From the NCBI GenBank assembly GCA_033065855.1, contig JAVXUO010001562.1:496001-560000 (forward strand): 64,000 bases of DNA. Direction: 5' to 3'. Each line of letters starts with the position of its first letter. Position 1 is the stretch's first letter. The DNA is from Escallonia rubra (lineage: Eukaryota > Streptophyta > Magnoliopsida > Escalloniales > Escalloniaceae). The notes below the pieces were generated by a model. The model ran no database searches and was not told where the DNA came from. It saw only the letters and a list, made by a program, of their open reading frames with translations. The position numbers and the translations under genes are program-made. This document shows positions 25,414 to 35,285 of the stretch, in pieces.

Positions 25414-25877
25414 TTAGGGTTCACATTGGGGGAAAGAAATTTTTTCACAAGTGCTCCGATCAAAGATTACAACTTCAAAATCCCACCACCCAAGGTGTTC
25501 AAATACTACAAAGTCCCCGAGTTCGAGGCCATGCTGGCGCACGAAGACGTTCCAACCCTCTGCGAATTGCTTTTTTTGGGGTCGGCCGGGCTTCAGCTTG
25601 ATTTCAACCTGCCATGCCCCCTTGCGGCTATATAATCTTGCACTGTCATGAATTGTTGTAAATTGATTGGTGAAGGCTTCCGGTATGTCCTAACAAACAC
25701 AATACACAAAAAATAGGTTAGTTTTTAACCAAAAGATTTAACACACGAAAATACAGAGATAGAGGGATGGCATACAAGTTCATTCTCAAACCCCGGCATC
25801 ATGACTTTGAAAAAGTGTTTGCCTGCCAGGTGCAAGTTGCCAATAAAATCGTAGGTGGTCTCCGATCCAGAAGCCAT
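25414..25877 (-). CDS. B3 DNA-binding domain protein carried by the MULE
   Basis: Two exons on the minus strand: 25776-25877 (34 codons, MASGSETTYDF...MMPGFENEL) and 25414-25689 (91 codons plus TAA). The 86-bp intron has GT/AG borders and joins in phase 0. The 125-residue product is almost wholly one B3 fold: HFFKVMMPGFENEL, then DIPEAFTNQF (the L.IP..F strand), AWQVEIKL, FAEGWNVFVRQHGLELGDFV (the GW..F....L..GD..vF core) and WWDFEVVIFD. B3 domains bind short DNA sites in plant transcription factors such as REM, ARF and ABI3/VRN1 types. The gene lies between the palindrome array (behind it) and a five-palindrome cluster (before it). The B3 call is strong from the core residues. A single-domain REM/VRN1-like protein is the nearest guess. 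That it binds the element's palindromes is my inference. Confidence 0.88.
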
Positions 25878-26044
25878 CGAGGTCGGCGTTGAGGGGGGAC
25901 GGTTTATCGCCGGAGTTGTGGATCACCTGTGGGTCGCCGGAGATGGAGTATTGGCCTGGGCTAGATGTTCCAGACAGAGAGAGCAGAGAGACTGTTGGAC
26001 TGATAACAGCCGATTGCCCGATATGATTAATTTATATCATATAG

Positions 26045-26278
26045 ACTTATCCGCTACATTGTATAGCGGACATGAAAGGCCAAAAGTTATGACGTCCGCT
26101 ATATTATATAGCGGACAGTAAAGAAGACCAAAAGTTTGCCTGCTCTAACGTCCGCTACATTGTATAGCGGACGTACAAAGACCAAAAGTTTTACTTCGAT
26201 GCCACCCGTCCGCTATACAATATAGCGGACGTAAAAGACCAAAGTCAATGATGTCCGCTACATTGTATAGCGGACGGG
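26045..26278. promoter_or_regulatory. Five palindromes upstream of the B3 gene
   Basis: Copies near 26049, 26093, 26149, 26207 and 26253 have arms (G)TCCGCTA and TAGCGGAC and cores CATTGTA, TATTATA or TACAATA. They lie 170-400 bp before the B3 start and just beyond the stop of the transposase gene, where the B3 promoter must be. Several are followed by AAAGACCAAAAGTT, as in the big array. Confidence 0.8.
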
Positions 26279-26426
26279 GATTACAAAATAAAAGAAAAAC
26301 CTCGTAATAAAGACTTTAGATTTGATTCGATGGCCTCTCATAGGTCCATTTTAAAAAAATTCCAGTACCCGGTAGAAAAATTATCCCTCGAATATTATTA
26401 CAAATGTCATAAAGTTGTACAAAAAA

Positions 26427-28769
26427 TTAAAGGTCCACTGCAGCTTGTTCGTCCTCATCTTCGGCGTCACCTTCTTCCCCGTCTTGCAAACCCCTTGAAC
26501 TTATCCCCAGTGCCTTGTAATGGTTCCGCTTGTCGTGGTCGGTCATTTTGTTGCACAATGCACACCTTCGCAGCTTTTTAGGTTGAGTTGCCGTTTCAAT
26601 AGAGCTTTTCATCCGCGTAGATCTCTTGCGGCCTTTCGTTTGCGATATAATTGGATCCAACAAACGGATATCATTGTCGTCTTCCTCCTCCGGCTCGTCA
26701 TCTTCTGATACCCCCGTCGTAGGCTCGGTGTCAATCGCATTGGTGACTGAAGCTGCTTCCAACTGGTCGACGATGGGCTCTTGTTGCTGAGCTACCTCGA
26801 GGAGATGTTTATAACCGACCATTGTAGCAGCACCTTTTACGGACAAACGGGTGAACATCGTCACCAGATGATTATACCGCAGCGTCTCTGATTCTTCAAA
26901 GTCAGTATACGGGTGCTCCGGAAAGGAAATGGTACCGTGCAACCTGTTTGCACCTTTTGTCCACCGTGGCAAGACGTATTTATCGGGGATTGTCCTGATA
27001 TTCTTCTGGGTGAAAAACCGCAGAACGTGTCTACACAGGATGCCATGGAACTCAAACTTCTTGCAAACACATGTCACCGAGTCCGTCAATGTGTCGTGGC
27101 TCACCGTATACATTCTGCGCAGCTTCTCAGGGACTAGGTCATTCACGAGCGAATAAACCTTGTACTCACGCGTAGACATTTCTGCCACCTTGTTTATACT
27201 GTATCGTCCGGATTTTCGCAGCTCTACTTGGTATAGCAAGAAGATCTCCTTCGTATAGACTTTGGCACCGTTCATCTCCAGCGGGGTCTCGAGCAACGTT
27301 CTCCTTTGTTTGTACGTTGTTGCAAAGTCGGCAGCCCTTTCTTTTACGAACAACGAAGCTACCGCTTTTTGTGCGGATGCAACGAAAGTCTTCAAATTGG
27401 TAGCTGTACCCACATAACTATCGAACGTGGCATTCATGGATTCACTCCTGCCCGTCGTTTTCATGCCCGCTGAAAAATACCTCCTCGTGTAAACGCCAAT
27501 CCATTGCTCTTTGCGCTCGTACAAGTGCTGGAGCCACTCGTTGTCTTGCAATGAGTAATCCCGAACAAGCTTTTCCCACCTCTCCTCGAATTCCTCAATC
27601 GTTAACGACTTGAGGACGCACTTGTCAAAATCCTGTTTAAAGTCTTGATACTTTGCGTACACGTGATGCAGCCGTTCCGGGTATTTGTTGCTTATGTGCC
27701 AGGTGCACAAGTTGTGCCGAGTGTCTGGGAAGACGGTCGCAATAGCCTTCTTCATTGCCAAATCTTGATCGGTGATGATCACTTTGGGTGCTTTGAAGTT
27801 CATTGCTTCCAGCCACGTCCTAAACAACCATTCAAAAGAACTCTCGGTCTCGTCCCTTAACAAGGCGAACCCGAACAGGATGGAGTGATAATGATGATTG
27901 ACCCCCGTGAAAGGGGCGAACGGCATCGAGTACTTGTTGGTACGGTATGTGGTGTCGAACGTCACGACATCCCCAAAATGCTTATAAGCAAGCCTCGAAC
28001 GACCGTCGACCCAAAAAATTGTGCTAACTCGATGCTCGTCGTCAAGTTTATAATCGAAGGTCAACTGCGGGTCCTCCATCTGCATCCGTTTCAATAGGCT
28101 CATTGTGGCTTGAGCATCATTGAGGTCATACGCGGCTCGTCTATGGGTTCGGACCGCGTTACGAACGTCTGTCGTGTTAAAGGTCAAATTTTGAATTCCC
28201 CCAGCCTGTTCAGCAAGAACATTAATCATGTCGGTAGGTCCTAGTCGCGCATTGCTCATTGTCTGAATCAGGCTCCTTGCGACCTTACCCATCTTCTTGT
28301 GTTGATGCATCTCACTCACCTTAGAAGGGGTTACTAACGGGTGATTGTGTGCCAGTTCCAGGCTGGTAATAAGCCAATGGTCTTGTTTGGGTTTGTAGCT
28401 TACGAACATCTTGACCTGGCAATTTGTGCGCTCAAAGCAGTCCCGTCTTCTACGCGGATATCCTATTTCGTCCTCACTGTCATCATTGCCTACACATGTC
28501 TCATTTTGCACTGGGTTTCTGCTCCTATGGCACTCGTATAAGCGAGAGCATATCTTTCTCGTTATGGTGCTCGTTCTTGAAGTCTTTATTCTAATGCCAA
28601 AACCAACCCTCAATGAATACGCTCGAAAACATTCTTCAGCTTCTTCCAACGTAGCAAATGTTCGTCCTAGATACGGATCACTAGCATCTACGGGGACGTT
28701 GGAGCTCGACACGAAATCAGACATTGTGAAACAAGAGCTGTGTAGAAATAGACTGCGCTTAACAATCAA
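26427..28769 (-). CDS. FAR1/FRS-type MULE transposase (780 codons, likely start at 28724)
   Basis: Single open frame. An N-terminal FAR1 DNA-binding domain covers residues about 35-150 (GRTFATLEEAEECFRAYSLR ... CFERTNCQVKMFVSYK ... HNHPL). The MULE transposase domain covers about 265-360, with the first catalytic Asp in VVTFDTTYRTNKY, the second in VIITDQDLAMKKA and the C2H-type NLCTWHIS. A SWIM zinc finger sits at about 590-615 (CVCKKFEFHGILCRHVLRFF). The tail is acidic and then basic (SEDDEPEEEDDNDI). The length and order fit the FAR1/Jittery group of autonomous MULEs and the domesticated FHY3/FAR1 regulators. The methionine at residue 16 (MSDFVSSS) is the more natural start. The gene reads from the right TIR inwards; four palindromes lie 410-640 bp before it. 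Location between matching TIRs says transposase rather than a domesticated gene. Confidence 0.93.
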   Translation of the reverse strand: MIVKRSLFLHSSCFTMSDFVSSSNVPVDASDPYLGRTFATLEEAEECFRAYSLRVGFGIRIKTSRTSTITRKICSRLYECHRSRNPVQNETCVGNDDSEDEIGYPRRRRDCFERTNCQVKMFVSYKPKQDHWLITSLELAHNHPLVTPSKVSEMHQHKKMGKVARSLIQTMSNARLGPTDMINVLAEQAGGIQNLTFNTTDVRNAVRTHRRAAYDLNDAQATMSLLKRMQMEDPQLTFDYKLDDEHRVSTIFWVDGRSRLAYKHFGDVVTFDTTYRTNKYSMPFAPFTGVNHHYHSILFGFALLRDETESSFEWLFRTWLEAMNFKAPKVIITDQDLAMKKAIATVFPDTRHNLCTWHISNKYPERLHHVYAKYQDFKQDFDKCVLKSLTIEEFEERWEKLVRDYSLQDNEWLQHLYERKEQWIGVYTRRYFSAGMKTTGRSESMNATFDSYVGTATNLKTFVASAQKAVASLFVKERAADFATTYKQRRTLLETPLEMNGAKVYTKEIFLLYQVELRKSGRYSINKVAEMSTREYKVYSLVNDLVPEKLRRMYTVSHDTLTDSVTCVCKKFEFHGILCRHVLRFFTQKNIRTIPDKYVLPRWTKGANRLHGTISFPEHPYTDFEESETLRYNHLVTMFTRLSVKGAATMVGYKHLLEVAQQQEPIVDQLEAASVTNAIDTEPTTGVSEDDEPEEEDDNDIRLLDPIISQTKGRKRSTRMKSSIETATQPKKLRRCALCNKMTDHDKRNHYKALGISSRGLQDGEEGDAEDEDEQAAVDL

Positions 28770-29179
28770 ATGGCATTTCTAACTGAAAATATTACCTAAA
28801 AATTAGGATGGCAAACATACGGTATGCATAATCTCAAAAGTGTCTCCAAATTAACAATTACTAATTTAAATTTATTGAACATAACAAATTTAAATTAGTA
28901 AGATAAATAGACGAATTCATCATGCCAAAAAATCGAATTAAACTATAATGAATTAAATATAAAGTTAACAAATTATACCTTTTTGATGAATACAGTGACA
29001 AATTTCTAGAACATCAAGAAAACTTGAAGCAAACTTACCTTGCTTGAGCGAAGCTTGAAGCAAGTGTTACTCGAAGCTTGAAGGCAGCTGAAAATGGAAG
29101 CGAGTCTGAAGGAGAAGAAAATTGTGCTGAAAGAATTGAGTAGAAGAAAATTGTGCTGAAAGAAAGAAAATTGAGTAGT
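28770..29179 (-). promoter_or_regulatory. Upstream region of the transposase gene
   Basis: AT-rich, with no coding signal. At 29040-29170 there is a short tandem of GAAGCTTGAAG and GAAAATTGTGCTGAAAG words. It presumably holds the promoter and leader for the transposase gene. Confidence 0.5.
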
Positions 29180-29184
29180 GGGCA

Positions 29185-29402
29185 ATACTGTCCGCTATAC
29201 TGTGTAGCGGACATAATTGCCGACATCAAGTCACACTTGTGTCAGACCGTCACAGTTGTGTCAGAATGACAGTCGTCCGCTGGACAGTGTAGCGGACTAC
29301 TTTTTGTCGGAGGATGTCAGTCGTCCGCTACACTGTCTAGCGGACGGGTGAGCGAGGGCAAGATGGTAAAAAAATCCGTCCGCGAGACTGTGTAGCGGAC
29401 GA
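29185..29402. promoter_or_regulatory. Four palindromes in the right end, upstream of the transposase gene
   Basis: Copies near 29188, 29274, 29322 and 29378 have the same arms GTCCGCTA/TAGCGGAC and cores TACTGTG, GACAGTG or CACTGTC. Spacing partly mirrors the left end because three of them lie within the TIR. Confidence 0.78.
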
Positions 29403-29514
29403 CTGACAGCGCCGCAAAAAAAAGTGATCTGGACCGTCCATCCCTTCGGGATGGACGGCCAGATCGCGCTGGCAAGATATCTTATTTTGCCTACGCGGTC
29501 AAGGGATCACTTCC
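29272..29514 (-). repeat. Right TIR of the large MULE
   Basis: Inverse match of 20168-20410. It ends in GGGATCACTTCC and is followed by AAATTAGGAAAAAA and then a (TA)n tract. By chance or origin, GATCACTTCCAAATTAGGAA occurs again at 29671-29690 inside the neighbouring Stowaway element, which makes the exact right border uncertain by up to about 10 bp. Confidence 0.88.
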
Positions 29515-29529
29515 AAATTAGGAAAAAAA

Positions 29530-29539
29530 AAATATATAT

Positions 29540-29591
<52 letters not shown>
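29530..29591. repeat. TA microsatellite
   Basis: About 30 TA units with one GA interruption, right of the MULE end. Confidence 0.95.
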
Positions 29592-29595
<4 letters not shown>

Positions 29596-29611
29596 TAATT
29601 TATATTTTATA

Positions 29612-29985
29612 CTCCCTCCGTCCCTTAAAAAGTGATCAAATTTCCTTTTTGGGCCGTCCCACAAAAAGTGATCACTTCCAAATTAGGAAATATTCTATAG
29701 GTATTTTTACATATTTACCCTTTTTATATATTTTTTTATTCTATTTCTCTCACCACAATTAATTCTCTACCAACTCATTTTCTCTCTCCTGGCCCACCAC
29801 TTTACACTTCTTTATACTATTTCTCTCTCCACATTTAATACTCTACCAACCAATTTTCTCTCTCATGGCCCACTTTCTTCCCCCCTCTCTCTAAAGGGTA
29901 AAATGGGAAAGACACACAATATATAACCTAAATCCTTAATAGACGTGTAAAAAAAAATGGTTCACTTAAAAAGGGACGGAGGGAG
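29612..29985. mobile_element. Stowaway-type MITE (374 bp)
   Basis: Ends are CTCCCTCCGTCCCTTAAAAA and its inverse AAAGGGACGGAGGGAG, flanked by TA on both sides (29610-29611, 29986-29987). CTCCCTCCGTCCC is the classic plant Stowaway (Tc1/mariner) terminus. The interior has no coding capacity. Confidence 0.93.
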
Positions 29986-29994
29986 TAATATTTA

Positions 29995-30183
29995 GATGGA
30001 CTGGTTTTTCCACGGGCTGGATGGGCTTGCAGAAACCTTTGCCCATGTCCAGCCCAAATTTTTTACGGGCTCAAAATTTTGAGCCCACGTCCACCACGGT
30101 CACTACAAAAGTAAGTCTATATTCATATTTTTGCGGGCTGGCACGGGTTGTCCACAGGTTGCCCAACCCAAGTTGCACCCCTA
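29995..30183. mobile_element. hAT end remnant
   Basis: Rich in CGGGCTGG and GCCCAACCC words, ending CCAAGTTGCACCCCTA, the inverse of a common plant hAT terminus (TAGGGGTGCAA). The SDR-locus paralogy resumes directly after it (CAAGAATGCTCAGGATCATTT). It marks the right border of the insertion stack. Confidence 0.65.
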
Positions 30184-30538
30184 CCAAGAATGCTCAGGAT
30201 CATTTGCTGTACAGGAAGAATCGTATATGTTGATCAATATCTATTGGCCTGAGAGTTGCCACATCATTCAGTAATGAGAATGATTCTCAAACTGCTCAAA
30301 GATCATCTGGTTTCTCCACTTCAATTTTAACGAGAACACAAGTTTCTTGGACAAATGAAGTTACAAGTAAAAACCAAAATGGCACTAATAACTTCTTCAT
30401 TACAATCGTTTTCCATGCATAGTAGTCATTTTGCCACTATTTGTCTCGGCTTCGGACATAGGGCAACCATTAACAAGCAACAATTACCTCATGGATGACC
30501 AAAACAAACTGAGGAACAACATGCATTTTAATGACGCT

Positions 30539-32696
30539 TCAAAGGGACGAGAAGATTGGGAGACCTGGGAGGGTGTAGCCCGCGTCAACAATGAAGACAT
30601 TGCCAGAAACATAACCTGAAGAGTCATCGATCAAATACCGGACAAGTGATGTCAACGCTGGGTCTGACGTACCAAAGGTTTGTAGAGGAACGGTCTTCAT
30701 CGCGACGTTCTTTAGCCAATCTTTCTTGATAAGGTCCTCAGTGATTTCAGATCTAAATAGTCCAGGAGCTACTGAATTCACTCGGATTTTGTGCATTCCC
30801 AGTTCTAGTGCCATTATCTGAAGTTATCAACACAATCACTAGAAGGAAGAGAACGCTATATAAATAAACGAGTTTCTTTCAATGAATTCTACATAAAGAG
30901 TACCAACTCGAACAAGTCCCAGAACTGAAAATGGCCATAATAATGTAGGCAGATTGGGTGGGGGTGAGGTGGGGACTAAACACATAGCCACACCTGTTGA
31001 TAAGTTGGCTAAAGGATCTCGGTATAAGGTAGTTTAGACTACTTATGTTAGACAAAAATGACATGACTGATTTAACACAAAACATACCATGGCATAGGGA
31101 GTTCTACGCCCTATTATGCCTTTCTACACTCTCGTACATTAATGTTATAATATACTCCACTTTTTAGCAAAAGCAGATCGATCATGGAAATATTAGATGC
31201 TCCATAGTTATAGTTTCATACCGCACCCATATGATTGCAAAGATATAAAAAGTTCACCTTTGTCAAGGTATCCATGGCAGCCTTTGAAGAGCTGTAAGCA
31301 GCTCCCCCACGAAGTTGAGCTCGGTTTAGACCAGAAATTGAAGTGATGTTGATGATTGACCCCCCTTGGCCCGCATCACGCATCCGTTGCCCCACATACT
31401 TTGACACCAACCAACTCCCTGTCAAGTTTGTCTTCACGACGACGTTCCATTCCTCCTCTGCCCAATCCAGCGAAGATTTTATGCTGCCTAAAACATACGA
31501 AACACGATGACTTGGTCAACAAAAATGGCACGTTTCTTTTGTTGTTGTTTGAGTAGCCTACTTCTTGGATTTTGAAATATGTTTATACCAATGCAGCACT
31601 GGAAAGAGAACGTCAAAAACAATTTTTGTCTCTTTTTTTTACTATTTTGACGTCAACTGAACCGCTTATCTTAGGACATACTGTACTTGCCAAGCCGTAA
31701 ACCTTCTAGAGGCGATTTGGAAATGTCCGTATACATGCTCCAGTAATTTTATGTCTATCTGTACGAAAATGCACATTGTCTTCTTCACCCCTTTGCGCTC
31801 TCTTTCTTCGTTTCAATTTAAAACGTAGAAGTAACACCCCTCACATTGTCATATATGCCGGATCGATCTAATTAAGTCTTTCCTATTTGAACATAAAGCC
31901 CTACTATGCTTGTATCGCGTCATTTATGCTAAACAACGTACAAAGCATTGAACTATCGTCCGACTCGGCTAAATTCACCCTTTTTTGTTATAAAAAAAGG
32001 CATTTAATTTTAGTAAAACTTTCAAACCCCTTATACTCGAAAAGGGTCTGGATTAGCCAAAAAGGAGTGCGGATTTACACTAACCCACGAAGTATTCAGC
32101 TTTTAACTACAAATGAGTCGTGGGTAATAACAATACGGTAGTTGTTTAGGCATTTCCGAAAAGATAATGTCACAAAATCGCCTTGATCCCCTTGGCATTC
32201 GAAGTATCGCCATAGCCTATACATTATACTGGCTTAGTTACACCCTTGCACTAACAACTGTTATCGCCAATTCTTACACTGAAGGAGAAGTTGCGACCAA
32301 AATTCCGGTGAAGCAAATGCTTACAAGATTACCTCTAACACCAGCGTTGTTGATCAAAGCGTCTATATGCCCAAAGGCAGCCCACGCCTTCTCTACAGAA
32401 GCTGAGATAGTGCGACCGTCGGCGGTCACATCGAGCTCAACGGCAATTGCACGAACGGCTTTTGTCATTGTACCATCACTGGCCACCTGAGGGTTTACAT
32501 CAGCAAGCTGGTTAATTTCCTCACAGAGAGACTTCAGCCGGTCCATTCTCCGAGCACCGGCAACAACCATGCAACCGGCTTTGGCAAGGTCCACGCAGAA
32601 CTCTCGGCCTAGCCCTGAGGACGCGCCGGTAACCATCACCACCTTGCCGTCCAGACGGCACCATGGCTCGAGCGGGTCTGGGACTTGGCTACCCAT
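30539..32696 (-). CDS. Short-chain dehydrogenase/reductase, FabG-like, copy A (intact, 290 aa)
   Basis: Three exons (32333-32696, 31258-31487, 30539-30817) with GT/AG borders join in frame to 290 residues. It is a classical SDR: the NAD(P)-binding TGASSGLG near residue 25, NNAG near 117, the catalytic Ser in [10 protein letters not shown], and YSSSK (YxxxK). It starts [20 protein letters not shown] and ends GLPIFSSL, like plant proteins annotated as 3-oxoacyl-ACP reductase FabG-like (about 280 aa). The true substrate is unknown, and the lack of a transit peptide argues against plastid fatty-acid synthesis. It is the only intact one of three paralogs in the window (B at 38720-39080, C at 53554-62765). 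A TATAAAAG box lies about 90 bp before the ATG. Confident on family, not on substrate. Confidence 0.93.
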
Positions 32697-32784
32697 TATC
32701 GCTTTCTTTCTTGTGCTATTCTTTTGCGTGGGTTATTAGTGGCTCTACTCTTGGTTGTGAAGAGAGACTCGTACTGCATGTCTG

Positions 32785-32792
32785 CTTTTATA
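32785..32792 (-). promoter_or_regulatory. TATA box of SDR copy A
   Basis: TATAAAAG on the minus strand about 90 bp upstream of the ATG at 32696. It is kept in copies B and C at the matching place (TTTTATATGCACAGAGAG on the plus strand). Confidence 0.65.
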
Positions 32793-32852
32793 TGCACAGA
32801 GAGAGGCGTGACTTGACACGCTAGGGTTGTTAGTTAAACTAGACGCTCTTAA

Positions 32853-34149
32853 GGGTCCGTTTGGAACCAATTCTTTTCGGATTTGGATTTCAGATTTGGA
32901 ATTGGATTTGGAATTCAATTCACTTCTTTTTGTTTGGAACGAAAGAGAATTCAAATAACAGAATTTCAAATTTGTGTTTGGAGAATAGAGGAAATGGAAA
33001 GGTAATAATTTTTTAGACAATTATATCCTTCATTTACGATGAAAAACAAATTACGGTAAATGGTTTCAAGTGTGCTAGTGCCAGCAGATGGTGGTGGTGG
33101 CGGCGACAGCAGCACTGCACGGTGTAGCAACATCGACGGTGGTTGGGTGGTCAAGTGATGATAATGATGGTAGTCGTGGTATTGAGGTGTAACAAGGTGT
33201 AACTGGAGGTCGTCACCTAACGCCAATAGTGATGTCGGCGGCAGTAGTGGTGGCGGTGGAGGCGACAATAGTGATGGCGACGGTTGTGGTGGCAGTAGTG
33301 GTGGTAGCGGCGGTGATGGTGGTGGTGGCGGTGGCGGCAGTAGTGATGGTGGTGGGGGTGAAGGCAGTAATGGCGACAGTAGTGGTGGCAGCGGTGGTGG
33401 CAGTAGTGGTTGTGGTGGTGGGGGTGAAGGCAGTAGTGGCGGTGGTGACAATAGTGGTGGTGGTGGTGGTCGCGACTGTGGTGGTGGCGACGGTGGTGGT
33501 AGTGGCATTATTGGTGGCAGTGGCGGTGGCGGCGATAGTGGTGGTGGTAGTGGTGGCGACGGTGGTAGTTGTGGCAGTACTGGCGGTGGCGGTAGTGGTG
33601 GGGGATGCAGTGGCGGTGGTGGTGGCAGTAGGGGTGGTAATGGTGGTGGTGGTGGCAGTAGTAGCAGTACTATTGGTGGCGGTGGCGGTGGGGTAGAGGT
33701 GAGGGATGCAGTGGCGGTGGTGATGGCGGCAGTGTTCGCATTGGTTGTGGCGGCAACGACAGTGGTAGTGGTGGCGGCGGTGGTAGTGTGGCGATGGTGG
33801 TGGTGGTGGCAGTGGTGGTGGTGGTAATGGTGGTAGTAGTGGCGGCGACGACGGTGGTGGTGGCGACAGTAGTGGTGGCGGTGTCAGTAGTGGCAATGAA
33901 GATGGTGGTGATGGGTTCATTGTTGGAGAGATCCAGAAAAAAGGGTAAGATATGTAAATAATTAATTTTAATTCAAGTAATTGGAAATCCCATGAAATCC
34001 GACCATTTTTCATCGGATTTCACACTATAGAAACAAATCCAGTCAAATCCCATGGAATCCAATTCCAATTCCTTTTTTTAATGTTCCAAACAACAAATTT
34101 TAAGGATTTGAAATGAAATCCCATCAATTCCATGGTTCCAAACACACTC
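32853..34149. mobile_element. PIF/Harbinger-like non-autonomous element (1.3 kb), TAA target duplication
   Basis: Ends GGGTCCGTTTGGAACCA and TGGTTCCAAACACACTC are imperfect TIRs; TAA flanks both sides (32850-32852, 34150-34152). The paralogous promoter flank in copy C (about 62906-62920) reads CTCTTAAAAGTTTATG without the insert, so the empty site confirms borders and duplication. The middle is a long GGT/GGC/GTA trinucleotide expansion. No transposase. Confidence 0.92.
33080..33915. repeat. Impure (GGT/GGC/GTA)n trinucleotide expansion inside the Harbinger-like element
   Basis: About 830 bp made almost wholly of GGT, GGC, GCA, GTA and GAC triplets in loose higher-order blocks. It yields low-complexity open frames on both strands (Val/Ala on plus; Pro/Ser or Thr on minus) that are not genes. 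Confidence 0.9.
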
Positions 34150-35285
34150 TAAAAGTTTATGTTTTTATTACACAACGTCCTGTTAAGGAACCATGAATAA
34201 AAGTTGGTGATTGTTGTGAAAAGCAGCGGTGGTAAATGCTTGGAAATAATTATTTTTTGTTTTCATTGTTAGATCGATAATTTCATTGATTAACTAAGTA
34301 TCATCATCTAAAAGATCATAAGTAAATGCTTGGCTTAAAAAAATATAATTGTCACATCGTGTCTCTCGGGGGGAAAACAAAAAATTAAATATTTTCACTT
34401 AAATTTTAAAATTTTAAACTAAATACAATGACAAGGTACATCAAATCTAAGCCAACTTGGAGTGAGAGTTTACAATGTTGCCTCATTGGAGTGCGGCGGA
34501 GAGTTATGGCATGGGGGCGGGTTAGGTACAGTGGTCATGTACAGAATTGAAGTCTCCCACGGAGACATTAATCAGCATAATCAAGATTCAAGACTCTCCT
34601 ATAAAGCAATTTTAGACTTGTGAGCTATAATTGGCATTTATTTTAACATTTAATTTTTATTGCACATCTCATTACAAGTGTTTTTCATAGTTATAGTTTA
34701 TTTCGATGATTGTATTTACATTATTCCTGGTAAGTTAATTCATTGACAAGGTGAACTATTACAATATCTTATACTTATTATTTTTAAAAGAAGGAAATAA
34801 GACGTAATGTTGTAGCGACACTGTCTATGTTTCAAATTCGAATATAGATCATCTTCCGTATCTAGGGCTACAACATGAGTGCTGTATGGAAAGTTGTAAC
34901 TGTTCATCTCGATTGAAAGTCTATGAAAAAGCAGGTATCCACACGTGCCACTTCATAATTACGGAGCAGAACCCATTCCGTTACCACCTCTCAAAATCTC
35001 ACTTTCTCTCTTCAGTAATTGCCATCATCGCACGCCAAGAAACCATCACTAAGATGCTAGCTGCCACAAGAGTCATCCATTATTATGATGACGGGAACTT
35101 ACCAAATCAGCCGTTACTTGTGGACAAACTTCAAATCTCTTTCATTACGAATTTGAAATCACAGATTAAATGCAGATTGGAGGTGCTTTTCATCGTGACC
35201 TTTGGTCGTTGAAATAACTGATATGATGTTGATTGAAGGTGCTTTTCATATGGATATCTTTGGTCGTTGACTGCATATAGAGATT
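34150..35285. repeat. Upstream flank of SDR copy A, paralogous in part to 39770-40435 and 62917-63080
   Basis: 34150-34320 (TTTATGTTTTTATTACACAACG ... GATCGATAATTTC, in pieces) matches copy C at 62917-63080. 34540-35285 (GAATTGAAGTCTCCC ... CTGCATATAGAGAT) matches copy B at 39770-40435. Copy A also has a short local duplication near 35200-35260 (GGTGCTTTTCAT twice). No gene is recognised in it. Confidence 0.82.

Larger units (their letters stand above)
20168..29514. mobile_element. Large autonomous-looking MULE (9.35 kb) with three genes and dispersed palindromes
   Basis: Inverted ends starting G(G)GA(A)G..TGATCCCTTGACCGCG match over about 240 bp (20168-20410 and 29272-29514) with few differences. 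Between them lie a PMD-Ulp1 gene (+, 20920-24216), a B3 gene (-, 25414-25877) and a FAR1-type transposase gene (-, 26427-28769), all open and with proper splice sites. About 27 copies of one imperfect palindrome sit in the non-coding parts only. Both flanks are AT-rich next to (TA)n, and I could not identify a clean 9-bp target duplication. Relative to the paralogous locus at 53.2 kb it belongs to a 12.8-kb insertion stack. The near-identical TIRs and intact frames suggest recent activity. MULEs with Ulp1-like passenger genes are known in plants; the B3 gene in this combination I do not know from any described family. Confidence 0.9.

Noticed and set aside
33213-34013. Val/Ala-rich, Pro-rich and Thr-rich frames of 155-266 codons
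   Set aside because: They are translations of the trinucleotide expansion inside a Harbinger-like element.
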